From contig DXAR01000106.1 of NCBI GenBank assembly GCA_019116945.1, positions 1 through 51,934 on the forward strand: a DNA stretch of 51,934 bases. The letters are read 5' to 3'. The position numbers and the translations under genes are program-made. The DNA comes from Candidatus Janibacter merdipullorum (GTDB lineage: Bacteria; Actinomycetota; Actinomycetes; Actinomycetales; Dermatophilaceae). Of this stretch, positions 1 through 7,716 are shown in pieces (within the stretch, counting starts at the first letter, position 1; each line of letters opens with the position of its first letter). The notes below the pieces were generated by a model that was not told where the DNA came from, did no database searches, and saw only the letters and a list, made by a program, of their open reading frames with translations.

Positions 1-36
1 GGCGGGCCCCTCCCCTTCGACGCAGACGGCTGCCGA

Positions 37-1419
37 TCAGGTGTCGGCGCCCTCGAGCAGGTCGGTGACGAGCGCCGCGATCGGGCTGCGCTCGCTGCGC
101 GTCAGCGTGATGTGGGAGAAGAGCGGGTGCCCCTTGAGGGTCTCGATGACGGCCGCGACGCCGTCGTGGCGCCCGACGCGCAGGTTGTCACGCTGGGCCA
201 CGTCGTGGGTGAGGACGATCTTGGAGTTCTGCCCGACGCGGGACATTACGGTGAGGAGGACATTGCGCTCCAGGCTCTGGGCCTCGTCGACGATGACGTA
301 GGCGTCGTGGAGGCTGCGGCCGCGGATGTGGGTCAGCGGGAGCACCTCGAGCATGTCGCGGTCGAGGATCTCCTCGACGACCTCCTTGGACACGAGGGCC
401 CCGAGGGTGTCGTGGACGGCCTGCGCCCAGGGCCCCATCTTTTCCTGCTCGCTGCCGGGGAGGTAGCCGAGCTCCTGGCCACCGACGGCGTAGAGCGGGC
501 GGAAGACGACGACCTTGCGGTGCTGGCGCCGCTCCATGACCGCCTCGAGACCGGCGCACATCGCGAGGGCGCTCTTGCCCGTCCCCGCGCGGCCGCCGAG
601 GCTGACGATGCCGACGTCGGGGTCGAGGAGGAGGTCGAGGGCGATGCGCTGCTCGGCCGAGCGACCGTGCAATCCGAAGGCGTCCCGGTCACCGCGGACG
701 AGGCGCACCTGCTTGTCCGCGCCGACGCGGCCCAGGGCGCTGCCGCGCTCGGAGAGGATCTTCAGCCCCGTGTGGCACGGCAGCTCGGCGGCTCCGAGAT
801 GCTCCACGCGGCCCGTCTCGTAGAGGTGGTCGACCTCCTCGCCGCTCATCTCCACCTCGGCCATCCCGGTCCACCCGGAGTCGGCGCGGGTCTGCTCGTG
901 GCGGTACTCCTGCGCGTCCAGCCCGACGGCCGACGCCTTGACCCGCATCGGGAGGTCCTTGGACACGATCGTCACGTCGGCCCCGTCGAGGGAGAGGTTC
1001 TTCGCCACGGCGAGGATCCGGGAGTCGTTGTCGCCGAGGCGGAACCCGGAGGGCAGGGCGGTCGGGTCGGTGTGGTTGAGCTCGACGCGGAGGGTGCCCC
1101 CGTCCTCCCCCACGGGAACCGGCGCGTCGAGCCGGCCCGCGGAGACCCGGAGGTCGTCGAGGAGGCGAAGGGCGGTGCGCGCGAAGTAGCCGAGCTCCGG
1201 GTGGTGCCGCTTGCCCTCGAGCTCGGTGACGACGACGACGGGGAGGACGACCTCGTGCTCCTTGAAGCGCATCATCGCCCGCGGGTCCGAGAGGAGCACC
1301 GAGGTGTCGATGACGTAGGTCCGTTGCCCTTCGTCCTGGGGTGGGAGGTCCACCGGGTCGGGCGTGCCGTCGGGCTGCATGCCAGAGGGGGTGACGGTCT
1401 GGGTCATCAGGTCGTCCAC
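37..1419 (-). CDS. phoH2: PhoH2-type protein: PIN nuclease domain fused to PhoH ATPase
   Basis: The predicted protein has 460 residues. An N-terminal PIN domain (about residues 20-150) begins with [12 protein letters not shown], whose first Asp is the usual metal ligand. A PhoH P-loop ATPase follows, with Walker A GRAGTGKS near residue 275 and a Walker B-like [10 protein letters not shown]. Mycobacterial PhoH2 of this architecture is an ATP-dependent RNA helicase/ribonuclease that behaves as a toxin-like protein. I chose the GTG at 1419 because GGAGGAG lies six bases upstream; a GTG at 1434 and an ATG at 1407 are alternatives. The gene is preceded by a possible leader peptide and hairpin. The family call is firm; the cellular role here is inferred. 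Confidence 0.93.
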   Translation of the reverse strand: MDDLMTQTVTPSGMQPDGTPDPVDLPPQDEGQRTYVIDTSVLLSDPRAMMRFKEHEVVLPVVVVTELEGKRHHPELGYFARTALRLLDDLRVSAGRLDAPVPVGEDGGTLRVELNHTDPTALPSGFRLGDNDSRILAVAKNLSLDGADVTIVSKDLPMRVKASAVGLDAQEYRHEQTRADSGWTGMAEVEMSGEEVDHLYETGRVEHLGAAELPCHTGLKILSERGSALGRVGADKQVRLVRGDRDAFGLHGRSAEQRIALDLLLDPDVGIVSLGGRAGTGKSALAMCAGLEAVMERRQHRKVVVFRPLYAVGGQELGYLPGSEQEKMGPWAQAVHDTLGALVSKEVVEEILDRDMLEVLPLTHIRGRSLHDAYVIVDEAQSLERNVLLTVMSRVGQNSKIVLTHDVAQRDNLRVGRHDGVAAVIETLKGHPLFSHITLTRSERSPIAALVTDLLEGADT

Positions 1420-1463
1420 GTCGGTCTCCTCCACGGGCGCCGCGCCGGCAGGCGCGCACGCGC

Positions 1464-1547
1464 CTACTCTCGGTGCTGGTGCCGGGACCGGGCCGCCGAT
1501 GAAGGACGGGGCCGGGTCCGGCCCCTTCTGCTGTAGAGCAGCTCCAT
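1464..1547 (-). CDS. Candidate 27-aa basic leader peptide upstream of phoH2
   Basis: A short open frame starts at an ATG preceded by GGGAGG at good spacing (eight bases). It encodes [13 protein letters not shown] followed by an Arg/His-rich tail of 27 residues in total, and ends 44 bases before the phoH2 start. A GC-rich hairpin lies inside it. In mycobacteria phoH2 is preceded by the small antitoxin gene phoAT, so a small upstream gene is plausible. This peptide has no similarity that I recognise. It could be a regulatory leader, an antitoxin-like peptide or chance. Confidence 0.3.
   Translation of the reverse strand: MELLYSRRGRTRPRPSSAARSRHQHRE
1508..1525 (-). promoter_or_regulatory. GC-rich hairpin in the phoH2 upstream region
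   Basis: Perfect inverted repeat GGGGCCGG-GT-CCGGCCCC. It lies within the candidate leader peptide and between the end of the isoprenyl synthase gene and phoH2. It could terminate transcripts from 1728 leftwards or attenuate phoH2. There is no U-tract on the minus strand, so a terminator role is uncertain. Nothing else was recognised in the 1420-1727 gap apart from the candidate leader peptide and the promoter element. Confidence 0.35.
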
Positions 1548-1593
1548 CTGAGGGCCTCCCGGACGGCCTGCGAGGTGCAGTCCGTCAGTCGTC

Positions 1594-1599
1594 ACGCTA
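1594..1599 (-). promoter_or_regulatory. Possible -10 element (TAGCGT) for the phoH2 transcript
   Basis: On the minus strand TAGCGT fits TANNNT and would place a start site near 1587, about 40 bases before the candidate leader peptide. No convincing -35 is visible. This is a weak call based on position. Confidence 0.28.
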
Positions 1600-1727
1600 C
1601 GACCGTCCGCCGCGAACGCCACGCCCATCCGCGCGTGTCCGGGGTCGTGTCGGAGATGTTCACGCCGCGGCCACCTCACCGATCACACGCGTCACTCCCG
1701 CCCCTGCGGCGGACAGGCGAAGGGAGG

Positions 1728-2483
1728 TCAGGCGCCGAAGCGGCGGTGCCGGTCGGCGTAGGCCCGCAGGGCGCGCAAGAAGTCGACCCGCCGGAACTCG
1801 GGCCAGTACACCTCGCAGAAGTAGTACTCGCTGTGGGCCGACTGCCACAGGAGGAAGCCGGAGAGGCGCTGCTCGCCCGAGGTCCGGATGACGAGGTCCG
1901 GGTCGGGCTGACCCTTGGTGTAGAGGTGCTCGCCGATGTTCTCCGCCGTCAGCTCGTCGGCGACCTCCTCGAGCGAGGCTCCCTCCGCGGCCCGGGTCCG
2001 CAGCAGCGATCGCACCGCGTCGGCGATCTCCTGGCGCCCGCCGTAGCCGACGGCGACGTTGACGATGAGCCCGTCGACGTCGGTGGTCTCCTCCTCCGCG
2101 CGCCGCAGCGCCGCCGCGGTCTGCACGGGGAGCATGTCGAGGGCCCCGGCGGAGTGGAGCTGCCACCGGCCGTCGGCTGCGAGATCCGCGACGAGCCCCT
2201 CGATGATCCGGAGCAGACGGTCCAGCTCCTCCGGCGGGCGGGTGAGGTTGTCCGTGGAGAGCAGCCAGAGGGTGACGACCTCGACACCGGCCTCCTCGCA
2301 CCACTCGAGGAAGCTGGCGATGTTGGCCGCACCGGCCCGGTGCCCGGCCTCCGCATTGCCACCGCGGGCCTTGGCGAAGCGACGGTTGCCGTCGACGATC
2401 ATCCCGACGTGGCGCGGCACGGCATCACGGTTGAGCTGCCGCACCAAGCGGCTCTCATAGGCGCGGTAGAGCGGGTTGCGCAC
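1728..2483 (-). CDS. uppS: Short-chain Z-isoprenyl diphosphate synthase (UppS family)
   Basis: This 251-aa cis-prenyltransferase condenses isopentenyl diphosphate onto an allylic primer. It carries HVGMIVDGNRRFAK, with catalytic Asp near residue 31, and the C-terminal RTSGEQRLSGFLLWQ diphosphate-binding region. Position and length match Rv1086, the Z,E-farnesyl diphosphate synthase that primes decaprenyl phosphate synthesis, rather than the long-chain enzyme; the product chain length cannot be read from sequence. GTG 2483 was chosen because GGAAGGGA precedes it and because a longer reading adds 23 unconserved residues. A -10-like TAGGTT lies about 40 bases upstream. It is divergent from the hemolysin III gene. 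Confidence 0.93.
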   Translation of the reverse strand: MRNPLYRAYESRLVRQLNRDAVPRHVGMIVDGNRRFAKARGGNAEAGHRAGAANIASFLEWCEEAGVEVVTLWLLSTDNLTRPPEELDRLLRIIEGLVADLAADGRWQLHSAGALDMLPVQTAAALRRAEEETTDVDGLIVNVAVGYGGRQEIADAVRSLLRTRAAEGASLEEVADELTAENIGEHLYTKGQPDPDLVIRTSGEQRLSGFLLWQSAHSEYYFCEVYWPEFRRVDFLRALRAYADRHRRFGA

Positions 2484-2520
2484 GCGCGGTCCCTTCCAGG
2501 CGGCGGGTCTCGTCCGGGCC

Positions 2521-2526
2521 AACCTA
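2521..2526 (-). promoter_or_regulatory. -10-like element (TAGGTT) of the isoprenyl synthase gene
   Basis: TAGGTT on the minus strand fits the TAGNNT-type -10 seen repeatedly in this window (eno, the BI-1 gene, tam). It would start a transcript about 30 bases ahead of the GTG at 2483. Confidence 0.4.
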
Positions 2527-2578
2527 CCGTCGCGATCCGTGGTCGATCGCACAGGTGCCGCACGTTCTGCCCGTGGTC

Positions 2579-2598
2579 AACCTACGCTGGCGTAAGTT
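2579..2598. promoter_or_regulatory. Inverted repeat overlapping the hemolysin III promoter
   Basis: AACCTACGC-TG-GCGTAAGTT has 9-base arms with a single mismatch. It contains two -10-like hexamers for the plus strand, TACGCT and TAAGTT, immediately ahead of the hemolysin III start. It is a candidate operator for an unknown repressor, or simply an extended promoter. Confidence 0.35.
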
Positions 2599-2610
2599 AC
2601 CGTGGAACGC

Positions 2611-3324
2611 ATGGAGTCCCCCCGGAACGAGGTCAAGCACCTCGCGCAGGACGTCGGCGAGCACGTCGACGCCTTCGTCGAGGCCGTCAAGCCCCACCTC
2701 CGCGGATGGCTCCACCTCGTCACTGCTCCGCTGGCCATCGTCGGCGGCCTGGTCCTCACCTCGATGGCGCCGACCCAGGGCGGACGCATCGCGGCGATGG
2801 TCTTCACCATCACCGCCGGCCTGCTCTTCGCCACCTCCGCGATCTACCACCGGGGCAAGTGGGGCAGCCGGATGGCCGCGACCCTCAAGCGGTGGGACCA
2901 CGCCAACATCTTCCTCATCATCGCGGGGAGCTACACCCCCTTCGCGCTCATGCTGCCGCGCTCCCAGGCGATCACGCTGCTCGTCATCGTGTGGAGCGGC
3001 GCCATCGTCGGCGTGCTCTTCCGGGTGCTGTGGGTCGGCGCTCCACGCTGGTTCTACGTGCCCGTATACGTCGCGCTCGGCTGGGTCGCGGTCTTCTACA
3101 TCGAACCGCTGCTCACGCACGGGGGCTGGACGATCCTCGCCTTCGTCATCGCCGGCGGCGCCCTCTACACCGCGGGCGCCCTCGTCTACGGCCTCAAGCG
3201 CCCCAACCCGTCACCGCGGTGGTTCGGCTTCCATGAGATCTTCCACGCGCTGACGGTGCTCGCCTTCATCTCACACTTCGTCGCCGCGACGCTCGCCCTC
3301 TTCGGGCCCATCGCCAACACCTGA
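2611..3324 (+). CDS. Hemolysin III family (TrhA/PAQR) membrane protein
   Basis: This 237-aa polytopic protein (about seven hydrophobic segments) has the family hallmarks: SAIYHRGKWG with the conserved His, WDHANIFLIIAGSYTPF, and [19 protein letters not shown] near the C terminus. These His/Asp residues form the metal site of PAQR-like proteins. Members act in membrane homeostasis; haemolysis is a historical name. A GTG at 2602 in the same frame is an equally possible start. The 3' end overlaps the convergent small membrane protein gene by 54 bases. The M. tuberculosis counterpart in the same neighbourhood is Rv1085c. Confidence 0.92.
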   Translation: MESPRNEVKHLAQDVGEHVDAFVEAVKPHLRGWLHLVTAPLAIVGGLVLTSMAPTQGGRIAAMVFTITAGLLFATSAIYHRGKWGSRMAATLKRWDHANIFLIIAGSYTPFALMLPRSQAITLLVIVWSGAIVGVLFRVLWVGAPRWFYVPVYVALGWVAVFYIEPLLTHGGWTILAFVIAGGALYTAGALVYGLKRPNPSPRWFGFHEIFHALTVLAFISHFVAATLALFGPIANT

Positions 3325-3549
3325 GGCCGCGCCACCGTCCCCCGCGGCCTTCGACGCGGCATCGTCGGCCTCCTCCGCCGAGCCCTCGGCCGCCTGCTCC
3401 GCCCGCTGCTCCTCGGCCCGCTGGGCGAGGTTGATCCGACGCAGGCGGATGAACATTCCCCGCATGAGCAACCACAGCGCGGCGGCGAGGAAGGAGAAGG
3501 CGACGAAGGCGAGGAACCCGGGCCCGACCTCGGTGCTCGGCGAGCTCAT
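3271..3549 (-). CDS. Small single-pass membrane protein downstream of mca
   Basis: A 92-aa protein with one N-terminal transmembrane segment ([20 protein letters not shown]), a short basic stretch RLRRIN, and an Ala/Glu-rich low-complexity C-terminal half. The ATG overlaps the mca stop codon as ATGA and is preceded by GGGAGTGGGC, so it is translationally coupled to mca. M. tuberculosis has a similar small protein (Rv1083) after mca. Its function is unknown; it may be an accessory factor of Mca. The 3' end overlaps the convergent hemolysin III gene. Confidence 0.8.
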   Translation of the reverse strand: MSSPSTEVGPGFLAFVAFSFLAAALWLLMRGMFIRLRRINLAQRAEEQRAEQAAEGSAEEADDAASKAAGDGGAASGVGDGPEEGERRGDEV

Positions 3550-4496
3550 GCCCACTCCCTCACGGTCGGCGCGACCCGGTCGTCGCGCAGCAACTCCAGG
3601 TCCGTCCGACGCCCCAGGGCATCGGCCTCGGCGAGGGACTCGGGGATCCCCGCGAAGAGGTCCTCCTCGCGGTCCTCGGTGGGCACGTGGCTGAGGGCGA
3701 GCTCGTACTCCTCGGTCGGCCAGATCCGCGCCTGCACGTCGTTGCCCACGGCGAAGAAGAATCCGTCAGGATCGATCTGCGTGGCGTGCGCCCGGAGGGC
3801 GTCATCGCGCTGGTCGAAGAAGTCCGAGCACGGCACAAACGTGGTCACCGGCCGCTGCGGCCGCCCCTTGGTCCGCTCCAACCAGTCGACGAAGGGGGAC
3901 TCCCTCCCCTCCTCGAGGACGGCCTCGTGGAGGGCGACCATCCGGTCCCGGCTGAAACCGCCGATGTAGTAGAGCTTGAGCGGCTGCCAGGGCTCCCCGG
4001 CGTGCGGGTGCGCCTCCGGGTCGCCGGCCGCCTCGAAGGCCGCGACGCTCACCCGGTGGGTCATGACGTGGTCCGGGTGCGGGTAGCCGCCGTTCTCGTC
4101 GTAGGTCGTGATGACGTGGGGACGGAAGCGGCGGATCTCGCGGACGAGGGCCTCCGTCGCCGTGTCGAGGGGCTCGTTGTAGAAGCAGCCCTCCGGCAGC
4201 GGCGGCAGCGGATCCCCTTCCGGCAGACCGGAGTCGACGAAGCCGAGCCACGTGTGCTGGACCCCCAGGGCCGCCTGCGCCCGCGCCATCTCCTCACGCC
4301 GCACGTGGACGATGTCCCGCAGGATGTGCGGGTCGTCCTTGAGCTTGGGGTTGAGGACGTCACCGCGCTCACCACCGGTGCAGGTCACGACGAGCACCTC
4401 GGCGCCGTCATGGACATAGCGGGCGGTCGTCGCCGCGCCCTTGCTCGACTCGTCGTCGGGGTGGGCGTGCACGGCCATGAGCCTCAGTGCTTCCAC
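3546..4496 (-). CDS. mca: Mycothiol S-conjugate amidase
   Basis: This 316-aa zinc hydrolase of the LmbE/MshB family cleaves mycothiol-toxin conjugates to a mercapturate and GlcN-inositol. The zinc site is visible as VHAHPDDES (His12, Asp15) plus [12 protein letters not shown]. Other Mca signatures include [14 protein letters not shown] and [23 protein letters not shown] 4496 was chosen because GGGAGGA lies about seven bases upstream; a longer frame runs into the divergent DUF4307 gene and is not conserved. It implies that this organism uses mycothiol as its thiol buffer. Confidence 0.96.
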   Translation of the reverse strand: MEALRLMAVHAHPDDESSKGAATTARYVHDGAEVLVVTCTGGERGDVLNPKLKDDPHILRDIVHVRREEMARAQAALGVQHTWLGFVDSGLPEGDPLPPLPEGCFYNEPLDTATEALVREIRRFRPHVITTYDENGGYPHPDHVMTHRVSVAAFEAAGDPEAHPHAGEPWQPLKLYYIGGFSRDRMVALHEAVLEEGRESPFVDWLERTKGRPQRPVTTFVPCSDFFDQRDDALRAHATQIDPDGFFFAVGNDVQARIWPTEEYELALSHVPTEDREEDLFAGIPESLAEADALGRRTDLELLRDDRVAPTVREWA

Positions 4497-4644
4497 GGGT
4501 GGGTCCTCCCGGACAGATGTGGTGCCGCGCGGCCCCGGTGTGCCGGCGCGGGCTGGTGTCACGGACAATGGAGGCATTCTCTCACCGCGCACCGGAGGTC
4601 GTGACGACAGCCGGTGCCCACCCCCTTCGCCCGCAGGAGCAGCG

Positions 4645-5067
4645 ATGACGACCGACGCGCCGGACCACGCCGAGTGGGACCCCGAGCGCGAGGAGGCCGA
4701 GGCCGACGCGCGGTCCGACCGTGGACCACGGATCTGGTGGGTGCTCGGTGGTCTCTTCGTCGCCGTGGGGGTCGCCCTCGCGGCCTGGTTCGGGGTGTCG
4801 AGCACCGACGAGGCCGTGACGACCACGGACATCGGCTTCGAGAAGCCGAGCACCCGCGAGATCGTCATGGTCTTCGACGTCACCCGGCCCACGGGCACGA
4901 CCGTCGTGTGCACCGTGACGGCGATGGATGGTGAGTACGGCCGCGTCGGGACGGTCGAGCACGAGGTCCCGGCCGCGGACGAGCGCACGACCCGCGTCGA
5001 GGCGCCCGTCCGCACGACGACGCAGGCGGTCACGGCCACCGTGCAGGACTGCACGGCCGTCGACTGA
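4645..5067 (+). CDS. DUF4307 domain membrane protein
   Basis: A 140-aa protein with an acidic cytoplasmic N terminus, one membrane segment ([20 protein letters not shown]) and an extracytoplasmic beta-rich domain of about 90 residues holding two Cys (VVCTV and VQDCT) that could form a disulfide. ATG 4645 has AGGAG five bases upstream. It lies between mca (divergent) and greA, as Rv1081c does in mycobacteria. Its function is unknown in the family. Confidence 0.88.
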   Translation: MTTDAPDHAEWDPEREEAEADARSDRGPRIWWVLGGLFVAVGVALAAWFGVSSTDEAVTTTDIGFEKPSTREIVMVFDVTRPTGTTVVCTVTAMDGEYGRVGTVEHEVPAADERTTRVEAPVRTTTQAVTATVQDCTAVD

Positions 5068-5103
5068 CGCGGGCTCGGTGCCGCCATGCGGCCGGGAAGG
5101 CGT

Positions 5104-5109
5104 TAGACT
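5104..5109 (+). promoter_or_regulatory. -10-like element (TAGACT) of greA
   Basis: TAGACT lies after the DUF4307 stop and 22 bases before the first leader hairpin, so a transcript starting near 5116 would carry a leader of about 130 bases. Confidence 0.45.
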
Positions 5110-5130
5110 GGTCTTTTACACGCAACCGTG

Positions 5131-5181
5131 GGTCTGGACCGATCGGTCCAGACCTTTGTGCATCATCACCCGATGATGCAC
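5131..5181 (+). promoter_or_regulatory. Two tandem perfect hairpins in the greA leader
   Basis: The first element is a 24-base perfect palindrome, GGTCTGGACC-GATC-GGTCCAGACC (5131-5154), followed by TTT. Three bases later comes a second perfect hairpin, GTGCATCATC-ACCC-GATGATGCAC (5158-5181). Both lie between the likely greA promoter and the greA ribosome-binding site at 5235-5240. They could form an attenuator or pause structure, or bind a protein as DNA. Confidence 0.6.
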
Positions 5182-5245
5182 GGCGGTGATCATCCGTGGG
5201 GGACGACTGCCGTCCTGCCGCGGCCCCGAAGGCAAGGAGTACCCC

Positions 5246-5740
5246 GTGTCCCAGACCGCGTCCACCGCGACCTACCTGACCCAGGAGGCGTTCGACCGAC
5301 TGCAGGCCGAGCTGCGCGAGCTCTCGGGCCCCGGCCGTGTCGACATCGCCAAGCGCATCGAGGCTGCCCGTGAGGAGGGTGACCTCAAGGAGAACGGCGG
5401 CTACCACGCCGCCAAGGAGGAGCAGGGCAAGATGGAGGCCCGCATCCGCCAGCTGACGCAGATCCTGCAGACGGCGACCGTCGGCGAGGCGCCGCCGGAC
5501 GACGGTGTCGTCGAGCCCGGCATGGTCGTCACCGTCGAGCTGTTCGGCGACGAGGAGACCTTCCTCCTCGGCTCCCGCGAGATCGCCGACGGCGACGACA
5601 GCATCGATGTCTACTCCGAGCAGTCCCCGATGGGTGCGGCCATCCACGGCAAGAAGGTCGGCGACACCGCGACCTACCTGGCGCCCACCGGCAAGAACAT
5701 CGAGGTCAAGGTCCTCTCGGCGAAGCCCTACGGCAGCTGA
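5246..5740 (+). CDS. greA: Transcription elongation factor GreA
   Basis: A 164-aa protein of standard length. The N-terminal coiled coil (about residues 8-80) includes EEGDLKENGGYHAAKEEQG, with the acidic tip that enters the RNA polymerase secondary channel. The C-terminal FKBP-like domain includes YSEQSPMGAAIHGKKVGD. It stimulates transcript cleavage in backtracked polymerase. Start GTG 5246 has AAGGAG six bases upstream. It has its own promoter and an unusual hairpin leader, and a strong hairpin terminator follows the stop by 16 bases. Confidence 0.97.
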   Translation: MSQTASTATYLTQEAFDRLQAELRELSGPGRVDIAKRIEAAREEGDLKENGGYHAAKEEQGKMEARIRQLTQILQTATVGEAPPDDGVVEPGMVVTVELFGDEETFLLGSREIADGDDSIDVYSEQSPMGAAIHGKKVGDTATYLAPTGKNIEVKVLSAKPYGS

Positions 5741-5756
5741 TCGACGGACCACACCC

Positions 5757-5799
5757 ACGAAGGGGAGGTCCCGGCCACGTGCCGGGACCTCCCCTTCGT
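5757..5799 (+). terminator. Strong hairpin terminator built on paired CGAAGGGG words
   Basis: A perfect stem of 18 bases or more: ACGAAGGGGAGGTCCCGG pairs with CCGGGACCTCCCCTTCGT around a seven-base loop. It lies between greA (plus) and the convergent WXG100-like gene, so it can serve both. There is no long U-tract, as is common in actinobacteria. The base of the stem is an inverted pair of the window's over-represented word. Confidence 0.85.
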
Positions 5800-5804
5800 C
5801 GTGG

Positions 5805-6908
5805 TCAGCCCTGGTTCCAGGGCAGGAGGTCGAGCTCCTCGATCCCGAGCCAGCCACCGAGCGTCGAGGCATCGGCCCAGTCGGCCTGGTCGACCACCCC
5901 GCGCGGGTCGAAGGCGACGCTGCGCTGCCCGGCCGCGTCGTCCGCGGTGGTGATGTGCGCCCCGTCCTCGGACGGGATCTGGGTGGGAGCCGCCGGCGCC
6001 GGCGCCGGTGACTCCTGAGGCGGGGTCGGCGACTCCTGGACCGGCGCTTCCTGCAGAGCAGGAGCCTCCGTGACGGCGGGCGGTGGCGAGGACTCGGCCC
6101 CGTCCACCCGCTCGAAGGCCTCCCCCGATCCACTGTCGGGGCCGCCGGTGGAGTCCATCCGCTCGAAGGCGACCGGCTCGCTCTGGCCGAGCTCGAGCTC
6201 TTCCCCGCCGGGCAGGTCCGGCAGCACGGCCATGAGGTTGTCGGTGACGAGCATCCCGTGCGGAGACTCCAGGTGGTTCGGCCCATCCGTCCCGTCGACG
6301 ACGACGCCGGTCAGCCCGTCGGGCAGCGGCTCGACCCGTACGGGCGGCTCGACCGGGAGCTGGACGTCCGGCGGGTCCACCCGCAACAGGGGTGGATCTG
6401 CGATGAACGGAGGCGGGTTCACCCACCGCCGGGGCGGCTCCATCGGATCCGGCAACGGGTCCACCCGGAACCGGGGAGGCTCCGCAGGTCCCCCGTCGAC
6501 CCGCTCGAAGGCCCGGTCGTCGTCGACCCGCCCCAGCTCGTAGCCATCCTTGATCTCGCCGAAGGCCATGTTGTGCTCGACTCGCCCCGCCCGAAGGCCC
6601 GGCCCGGAGCCGCCGCCGAGCCCCACCGTGGCGACCCCGGAGGAGGACCGCTGGCTGTCGGCCTCGGCGACGAGCTTGCGGCTGTAGTTCTGCAGCGCGT
6701 GCTCGGCGTCGTCGATGGCGCGGTGGGCGACCCGCCACTCCTTGGCGAACTTCTCGAAGTCCGGCCCGTCCCAGAGCGCGCGGAGCTTCTCGAGGTGGAC
6801 GGCGCCCCTCCCGCCGACGTCGGCGATCCGCGTCCCCTGCCGCCGCAGACCGACGGCGATCTCGTCGAGTGCCTCGACATCGGCGCCGTGGGTGACCTTC
6901 CCGCTCAT
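5805..6908 (-). CDS. WXG100-like N-terminal domain protein with Pro-rich repeats
   Basis: A 367-aa protein. Residues 1-95 look like a WXG100/ESX-type helical hairpin: ADVEALDEIAVGLRRQG, then LWDGPDFEKFAKEWR, then a second helix. The rest is Pro/Glu-rich and low complexity, with recurring RVDPLPDP-like segments and three AFERVDG/AFERMDS repeats. There is no signal peptide, which fits type VII secretion or a cytoplasmic scaffold. Start ATG 6908 follows GGGAGGAAAGG. No secretion ATPase gene is nearby. Function unknown. It is a single gene between two terminator/promoter regions. Confidence 0.72.
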   Translation of the reverse strand: MSGKVTHGADVEALDEIAVGLRRQGTRIADVGGRGAVHLEKLRALWDGPDFEKFAKEWRVAHRAIDDAEHALQNYSRKLVAEADSQRSSSGVATVGLGGGSGPGLRAGRVEHNMAFGEIKDGYELGRVDDDRAFERVDGGPAEPPRFRVDPLPDPMEPPRRWVNPPPFIADPPLLRVDPPDVQLPVEPPVRVEPLPDGLTGVVVDGTDGPNHLESPHGMLVTDNLMAVLPDLPGGEELELGQSEPVAFERMDSTGGPDSGSGEAFERVDGAESSPPPAVTEAPALQEAPVQESPTPPQESPAPAPAAPTQIPSEDGAHITTADDAAGQRSVAFDPRGVVDQADWADASTLGGWLGIEELDLLPWNQG

Positions 6909-6935
6909 GTCCCGCCTTTCCTCCCGTTGACCCCC

Positions 6936-6941
6936 AGCCTA
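6936..6941 (-). promoter_or_regulatory. -10-like element (TAGGCT) of the WXG100-like gene
   Basis: The minus-strand TAGGCT is identical to the candidate -10 of eno, the BI-1 gene and tam. It lies 27 bases upstream of the start codon, followed by a strong GGGAGGA ribosome-binding site. Confidence 0.45.
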
Positions 6942-7005
6942 GAGAGCCCGCTCGGATGACCCAATGGGGAGGACTCCCCGTTGCCCCACCTGAGACAATG
7001 GGTCC

Positions 7006-7710
7006 ATGTTCGGCCGACAGCTCCCGCCCATGCCCACCGCGGAGACCGCCCTCGCCGGGCGCGACGCGCGGCCCTTCGTCCTCCCCGAGCGCCACGAGGT
7101 GCTCGGCACCCCGCTCGAGGGGCCGTGGCCGGAGGGCACCGAGGTGCTCCACATCGCCATGGGCTGCTTCTGGGGCGCGGAGCGCATCTTCTGGCAGCTC
7201 GAGGGCGTCGTCACCACGGCCGCGGGCTACATGGGCGGCTTCACGCCCAACCCCACCTACGAGGAGACCTGCACCGGGCTCACCGGCCACACCGAGGCGG
7301 TGCTCGTCGCCTACGACCCGACCCGTACCCGCCCGGAGCTCCTGCTCAAGGCCTTCTGGGAGAACCACGACCCGACGACGCCCAACCGTCAGGGCAACGA
7401 CGTGGGGACCCAGTACCGCTCGGCGATCTACTGGACCACCGAGGAGCAGCGCGAGGCCGTCGAGGCGACCGCGGCGAGCTTCGGTCAGGAGCTGGCCCGG
7501 CACGGTCTGCCGCCGGTCTCCACGGAGATGCGTCCCGCGAGCGAGGTGGGTGAGTTCTGGTACGCCGAGGACTACCACCAGCAGTACCTCCACAAGAACC
7601 CCGGTGGCTACTGCAACCACGGCCCGAATGGCCTCACCTGCCAGGTGGGGATCCTCCGCCAGGACGAGGTCCCGGCCCAGCAGGACATCGCTCCGCCGGC
7701 CGCTGGCTGA
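7006..7710 (+). CDS. msrA: Peptide methionine-(S)-sulfoxide reductase MsrA
   Basis: This 234-aa enzyme reduces the S-epimer of methionine sulfoxide in proteins. The catalytic motif GCFWGAERIF places the nucleophile at Cys54. The C-terminal CNHGPNGLTCQVG supplies resolving cysteines, and ENHDPTTPNRQGNDVGTQYRS is the substrate-pocket signature. ATG 7006 has no Shine-Dalgarno sequence; GACAAT sits seven bases upstream at the right place for a -10 box, so the mRNA is probably leaderless. A short hairpin (7706-7721) overlaps the stop and the convergent DUF1992 gene. Confidence 0.96.
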   Translation: MFGRQLPPMPTAETALAGRDARPFVLPERHEVLGTPLEGPWPEGTEVLHIAMGCFWGAERIFWQLEGVVTTAAGYMGGFTPNPTYEETCTGLTGHTEAVLVAYDPTRTRPELLLKAFWENHDPTTPNRQGNDVGTQYRSAIYWTTEEQREAVEATAASFGQELARHGLPPVSTEMRPASEVGEFWYAEDYHQQYLHKNPGGYCNHGPNGLTCQVGILRQDEVPAQQDIAPPAAG

Positions 7711-7716
7711 GGTCGC

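Noticed and set aside
1464-1679. Extension of the candidate leader peptide to 71 codons
   Set aside because: The upstream part has no ribosome-binding site at its GTG and includes the candidate promoter. Only the ATG at 1547 is well placed.
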